Below are positions 59,890-64,000 of a stretch of 64,000 nt of DNA, piece by piece. The notes below the pieces were generated by a model. That model was not told the DNA's origin, ran no database searches, and saw only the letters and a list, made by a program, of their open reading frames with translations. Numbering within the stretch: position 1 is the first letter of the stretch; each line of letters begins with the position of its first letter. The stretch is from Bacteroidales bacterium (GTDB lineage Bacteria > Bacteroidota > Bacteroidia > Bacteroidales > CG2-30-32-10): NCBI GenBank assembly GCA_035353855.1, contig DAOQAK010000013.1:5782-69781 (forward strand), in the 5' to 3' direction. A program made the position numbers and the translations under genes.

Positions 59890-62877
59890 ATGATAGAAAC
59901 CATAAATAGAAAATTTTTACTTGTCTCTGTTTTTATTTTCTTTTTTTCAACTCATATTTTTTCCCAGCAATATAATTTTAAAAATTATACAACAGAAGAC
60001 GGACTTCCAAGTAATCAGGTGTACCAGGTAATACAAGATTCCAAGGGTTATATGTGGTTTGCCACCGATTATGGTGTAAGTCGTTTTGACGGATATAAAT
60101 ACACAAACTATAGTACTAAAGACGGTTTACCGGATAATACAATTTTTGAAGTTTATGAAGATTACAAAGGTCGCATTTGGTTTATCTCTCGCTCAGCCAA
60201 GTTATCCTATTTTTATAATGATAGTATTCATTTGTATTGGAATAATGATAAGTTTTTAAAGTATATTGGAGATGTGCCTAATATTATAAATAAAACATTT
60301 AGTGTTGATGAACAGGATAATGTTTGTATTGGAATATATAGAAAAGGAATTTATGAAATAAGAAAAAACGGGGGAATAGTATATAAATTTAAAAGTGGTT
60401 CATTTAGCAATTCGGTTTTATATATTAATAATAAAAAGACATATATTGATATCATTATTGATACAATGGCATATAAATATAATAATTTTCATAAATTAAC
60501 AATAGTTTCTGACAAAGAAGAATTTACAATAAAATTAAATAAAAATGATAACATATCTTCATTACCTTATTTGGGGATAATTAATGAAAGAGAGGCAATA
60601 TATTATTCTGTAGTAGGGTATCTATATATTATTTATGATTCATCTCATTATGATTCATATTTTTTCAATAAAGACAAGATTTTGTCATTGTACAATGACC
60701 CTAAAAATAAATTATGGGTTGGGACTCAATTTGGTGGATTTTATTGTTTTAGGGATGGAGATATAACAAAAGAACCGGAACATTATTTAGAAAATAAAGC
60801 AGGTACCAGTGTAGTATGTGATAAAGAAGGCGGATATTGGTTTACTACTTTGTATGATGGAGTATATTTTCTGCCATCTATTAAATATAAAACTTATACA
60901 TCAAAAGAAGGCTTAGCCGAAGATGAACAAAGTATATTAGCCACTAATGGGAAATTGGTTTATAGTGCGACATATTTAAATCCTTGTATAAATTTTATAA
61001 TTGGAGATAAAATTATAAGTAAAATTTTTTTTTATGATCCTAATAAATCAATAACATCATTTTTATATGATTCTATTAATAGAACATTTTGGGTAGGTAC
61101 GAGAAAAAATTTATACCAATATAAAGATAATAATCTAAAAGAGTTTGATAGAATTTATCTAATGTCTGATTCCTCGCTTTTAAAAGGTGCATTAAGCGGT
61201 GAAACTAATGAGATAGGACAGACGAAAGATGGTGATATATGGTTTGGTGCAGCTAAAGGATTATGTAGAGTATTGCAAGACAAGGTGTATTTGTATAATT
61301 CTCCAAAATATTTTTTACGCACATATACAATTCTTGAAGATAAAGCAAATACCTTTTGGCTCGGCAGCAATGATGGTTTATATAAATTTGAGAACGGAGA
61401 ATATAAATATTATGGAAATAAAAACCCACTACTAAAAAATAGAATCACATCAATAAAAAGAATTGATATAGATAGCTGTATATTGATAGCTACAAAAGGA
61501 TCGGGAATTCTTGTGATGAAAGGAAATAATGTTTTACAAATAAGTGAAAAAGATGGACTTCTCAGTAATCATATTAAGCATTTATTTATTGATAAGAATG
61601 TGATCTGGGTTTCATGTAGCGGAGGGTTAAACAAAATTATAATTTCAAAAAATAATAAGTTTACAATTGAAAGTTATACTAAGGCGGATGGTTTAATCTC
61701 CAGCGAAATCAATAGCGTATTGGTATTGCGAGATTCAGTATATGTAGCAACAAAAAACGGATTGTGTATATTTAATAAGAACGAAGTTCATACCAATACA
61801 ACACCACCACCTGTTTATATAACAGGTATAAAAATAATGAACGATGATACACTAGTTCAATCGACATATACGTTACCATATGATAAGAATTTCATAGAAA
61901 TCAATTTTGTAGGTTTGACATATAGAACAGCAGGAAATGTAGTATATAAATATAGATTATCAGGAGCCAATGAAGAATGGGTGTATACTAAAACCCCAAC
62001 AATTTTTTATCCTATGTTGCCTGATGGTAAATATAAATTTGAAGTTTATGCCATGAATAAAGATGGAGTTTATAGCACTAACCCCGCCACAGTAGAATTT
62101 ATAATACGTCCACCTTTTTGGAAAACCTGGTGGTTCATAGGTTTATGCGTTTTATTTATTGCTGTTGTTATACGTATGATTTTTTATTTCAGGGTAAAAG
62201 CTATAAAAAAGACCAATGAATTGAAAATGCAATTGAATAAATACATGCAACAGGCATTAAGCCAACAAATGAACCCACACTTTATTTTCAATTCACTAAA
62301 TTCGATTCAATACTACATACTTAAAAACGACAAGACTACTTCAAACCGATACCTTGCAAAATTTTCGAGATTGATGCGCATCATACTGAATAATTCCCAA
62401 CACCAGTTAATCACGATACAAGAAGAATTGGAAGCTTTGGGTTTATATATAGAATTAGAATCGTTGCGCTTTAAGGAAAAGTTTGAATACAACATCACGA
62501 TCGACCCAAACCTTGAAACAAATATTTACAAAATACCACCATTATTACTACAACCATATGTAGAGAATTCGATATGGCATGGATTGATGCATAAGGAAGA
62601 AGGAGAAGGAAAATTAGAGATAGAGTTAAAGATAATAGAAAACAAGATACATTGCACGATAACCGATAATGGAGTAGGCAGAGAAAAAGCAGCCGAGATA
62701 AAGAGTAAGAAGACGCGCACCTACGAATCGCATGGGACGAAGATAACGGGCAACAGGCTGAAATTAATCAGCACCCTGAACAATATCGATATGCAAATCA
62801 ACTACATTGACCTGAAGGATGAACAAGGCAAAGCCACCGGAACCAGGGTTGAAATAAATATTCCTTTAATAAAATAA
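59890..62877 (+). CDS. Propeller sensor histidine kinase, LytS-type
   Basis: 995 residues. A signal sequence (about 1-25) is followed by a periplasmic region of two-component-regulator propeller repeats (YTTEDGLPSNQVYQVIQDSK, TKDGLPDNTIFEVYEDYKGR, KLWVGTQFGGFYCF, NTFWLGSNDGLYKFENG, SEKDGLLSNHIKHLFI), about 25-635. A Y_Y_Y domain (about 650-750), one membrane helix (WWFIGLCVLFIAVVIRMIFYF), a short coiled coil and a LytS-type His_kinase domain follow. The phospho-acceptor is His797 in QQMNPHFIFNSLNS, with the N-box YVENSIWHGL (Asn893) and DNGVGR. No response regulator gene follows in the window; a LytTR-type partner would be expected elsewhere. The ligand is unknown. Confidence 0.93.
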   Translation: MIETINRKFLLVSVFIFFFSTHIFSQQYNFKNYTTEDGLPSNQVYQVIQDSKGYMWFATDYGVSRFDGYKYTNYSTKDGLPDNTIFEVYEDYKGRIWFISRSAKLSYFYNDSIHLYWNNDKFLKYIGDVPNIINKTFSVDEQDNVCIGIYRKGIYEIRKNGGIVYKFKSGSFSNSVLYINNKKTYIDIIIDTMAYKYNNFHKLTIVSDKEEFTIKLNKNDNISSLPYLGIINEREAIYYSVVGYLYIIYDSSHYDSYFFNKDKILSLYNDPKNKLWVGTQFGGFYCFRDGDITKEPEHYLENKAGTSVVCDKEGGYWFTTLYDGVYFLPSIKYKTYTSKEGLAEDEQSILATNGKLVYSATYLNPCINFIIGDKIISKIFFYDPNKSITSFLYDSINRTFWVGTRKNLYQYKDNNLKEFDRIYLMSDSSLLKGALSGETNEIGQTKDGDIWFGAAKGLCRVLQDKVYLYNSPKYFLRTYTILEDKANTFWLGSNDGLYKFENGEYKYYGNKNPLLKNRITSIKRIDIDSCILIATKGSGILVMKGNNVLQISEKDGLLSNHIKHLFIDKNVIWVSCSGGLNKIIISKNNKFTIESYTKADGLISSEINSVLVLRDSVYVATKNGLCIFNKNEVHTNTTPPPVYITGIKIMNDDTLVQSTYTLPYDKNFIEINFVGLTYRTAGNVVYKYRLSGANEEWVYTKTPTIFYPMLPDGKYKFEVYAMNKDGVYSTNPATVEFIIRPPFWKTWWFIGLCVLFIAVVIRMIFYFRVKAIKKTNELKMQLNKYMQQALSQQMNPHFIFNSLNSIQYYILKNDKTTSNRYLAKFSRLMRIILNNSQHQLITIQEELEALGLYIELESLRFKEKFEYNITIDPNLETNIYKIPPLLLQPYVENSIWHGLMHKEEGEGKLEIELKIIENKIHCTITDNGVGREKAAEIKSKKTRTYESHGTKITGNRLKLISTLNNIDMQINYIDLKDEQGKATGTRVEINIPLIK

Positions 62878-63046
62878 ATTACATTTTCCTTCTGTATTGC
62901 TCACCAACATTGTAAATCTTCAGTTGTAATACCAATTGCCATTATTTTATTAATTAGAAATAAATATCTAACTTAATAAAGCAGTAAAACAAGCCTTATT
63001 ACGAATTGGTGAAGTTTTATTCCTTACCAATTGCTGGTTGGAATGT

Positions 63047-63074
63047 AAAAAGCTCCACTTATTTGGAGTTTTTT
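63047..63074 (+). terminator. Likely terminator downstream of the sensor kinase
   Basis: Stem aaaaagctcca/tggagtttttt with loop cttatt and a T-run. It lies 170 bases after the stop. The spacer from 62878 to 63147 otherwise holds only short aattggt/accaatt inverted pairs. Confidence 0.6.
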
Positions 63075-63147
63075 GTAGAAATAATTGGTAAAAAGTGCTT
63101 AAACACTTTATTCCGTATAGATTAATACAATTACAAAGATACATTCT

Positions 63148-63558
63148 TTACTGCATTTTTAATAACAAAAAAAAGAAAATGCAAAAGAAAAACGAAACAA
63201 CAATGCCGATTATTAACAATAACCCAATATGTTCTGTCTCTTTTCCGCTCTTAGGTATATAGCTCGGATCAAAGGCGTTTAGTAAATGACCTGAGCAATT
63301 ACCTTTTATTAATACAGAATTGAATTCCATAAAATCAAACGGTTTATCAAATTGATTCCTGTATGTTTGTTCGCTATACTCTCCGTAACGTGACATGTTC
63401 TGAAAATTATATCGACCTCTTAATCCTAAATACAACATCAATATCGTTATCATAAATCGTTGGCGGGATTTGTTTATTCCCGACATTTTTCCTATTATTG
63501 CACTGATAAGAGCCTTGCTCTTATTATTAGCATCAAGTTCAATGTTCGTCATAAACAA
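63148..63558 (-). pseudogene. Truncated DDE transposase fragment (IS4-like)
   Basis: 136-codon frame. Residues about 25-105 match the N-terminal part of a DDE transposase common in Bacteroidota (GINKSRQRFMITILMLYLGL, MSRYGEYSEQTYRNQF, then FDPSYIPKSGK with the first catalytic Asp). After TEHIG the sequence switches to an unrelated hydrophobic stretch (LLLIIGIVVSFFFCIFFFLLL) and stops, so the rest of the catalytic core is gone. It is a dead insertion-sequence remnant; its original ends are not recognisable. Confidence 0.75.
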
Positions 63559-63674
63559 AGCTTGATGCTTTTTCTTTTTCCCTGTTGGGGTATTCCTTAA
63601 AAGTTTTTTACATACTTTTGTTAATACCTTTAATTTTTACCGAACTATTGATTAAGACAGTTTTATTATCAATT

Positions 63675-63785
63675 ATGACTTTAAAAACAACATGTAAAAT
63701 TTGTAATAGCCATAATCATACATACATTGGAAAGCCAGTTATTAATAAAAATATTTCGGCAATTTCTTTTTTTGAGGTGCTATGA
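63675..63785 (+). pseudogene. Truncated N-terminus of a Cys-motif protein, possibly a methyltransferase
   Basis: Short frame MTLKTTCKICNSHNHTYIGK followed by PVINKN and a hybrid end. The opening CxxC...IGKP resembles the N-terminal zinc-knuckle-like segment of some SAM-dependent methyltransferases. The likeness ends where the transposase on the opposite strand begins, as expected if the element inserted into the gene. Too short for a firm call. Confidence 0.3.
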
Positions 63786-64000
63786 GAAAAAGTTTATAAT
63801 TCTAAAGAAGAAAAAGTCACGATTTCTTACACCTTGATTAGACGCCATAAACTTTTTTATTCTACCGTTTAGATTTTCAGCAATAGCATTTGTTTGTCCA
63901 TTAGTAAAATAAGCCAATATATCATTTTCGTTGCTTTCAACTAATGATTTAAAGTTTGTCATTTCATCAATGTCGCAATCCTCTACTGCCTCATACCAAT
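63780..64000 (-). CDS. ISL3-family transposase, C-terminal part (continues past the window)
   Basis: The frame is open to the window edge; 73 codons visible. The C-terminal block NDILAYFTNGQTNAIAENLN followed by GRIKKFM and GVRNRDFFFFRI is characteristic of ISL3 (DDE_Tnp_ISL3) transposases, including the TNA..E..N..IK region with the last catalytic Glu. The stop is at 63780. The element's terminal inverted repeat should lie within a few tens of bases to the left, but it cannot be confirmed without the other end. Confidence 0.75.
   Translation of the reverse strand, partial: WYEAVEDCDIDEMTNFKSLVESNENDILAYFTNGQTNAIAENLNGRIKKFMASNQGVRNRDFFFFRIINFFS

Overview
The window looks like a chromosome segment of a Bacteroidota bacterium. 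The DNA is AT-rich. Two proteins end in type IX secretion (T9SS) sorting domains, many are exported or outer-membrane proteins, and several starts are preceded by TAnnTTTG boxes, the promoter -7 element of this phylum. Other phylum-typical features are a long IspG with a central insert, atpD-atpC standing apart from the other ATP synthase genes, and a DUF5686 protein. I saw no rRNA, tRNA or CRISPR array.

Layout: 0-3.4 kb holds a GNAT-like acyltransferase and prkA. 3.7-10.9 kb holds an M1 peptidase and four co-oriented genes for exported proteins. 10.9-12.5 kb is a YbiT-like ABC-F ATPase. 12.5-13.2 kb is a hairpin-rich spacer. 13.2-20.6 kb is a six-gene operon for a complex I/group 4 hydrogenase-like membrane complex whose large subunit lacks the [NiFe] ligands, so it resembles the Ehr type rather than a true hydrogenase. 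20.9-27.4 kb holds cvpA, a lipoprotein gene, a cyanophycinase, pgk and a transaminase/omega-amidase pair. 27.4-29.65 kb is an accessory operon: higB, a HigA-ImmA/IrrE fusion and a Gp37/Gp68 (DUF5131) gene. 29.8-34.5 kb holds a PPDK-like protein and ispG. 34.9-45.3 kb holds a lipoprotein, a GT-C-like membrane protein, an LRR protein, ribF, atpD-atpC, an esterase cassette and rodA-mrdA. 45.5-62.9 kb holds a T9SS phosphoesterase, ubiX, a beta-barrel protein, a GT9 enzyme, a LysE exporter, a GH3 enzyme, an EEP-fold protein, a DUF5686 protein, hemW, a T9SS hydrolase, a porin with a SatP-type acetate channel, and a large propeller sensor kinase. The right edge is insertion-sequence debris.

The most notable structure is a pair of additive integrations. 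Directly after the higB-higA-gp37 operon lies a chimeric scar: a divergent copy of the first 32 codons of ispG joined, through a 4-bp microhomology, to a copy of the last codons of the upstream nitrilase gene. This is the junction expected if a nit-[toxin operon]-ispG segment from a relative was added beside the resident nit-[PPDK-like]-ispG locus. At 41.1-42.3 kb an esterase gene with its own promoter sits between two roughly 130-bp direct repeats, each carrying the 3' tail of rodA. Together these suggest that the genome gains genes by adding a segment while keeping the resident locus.
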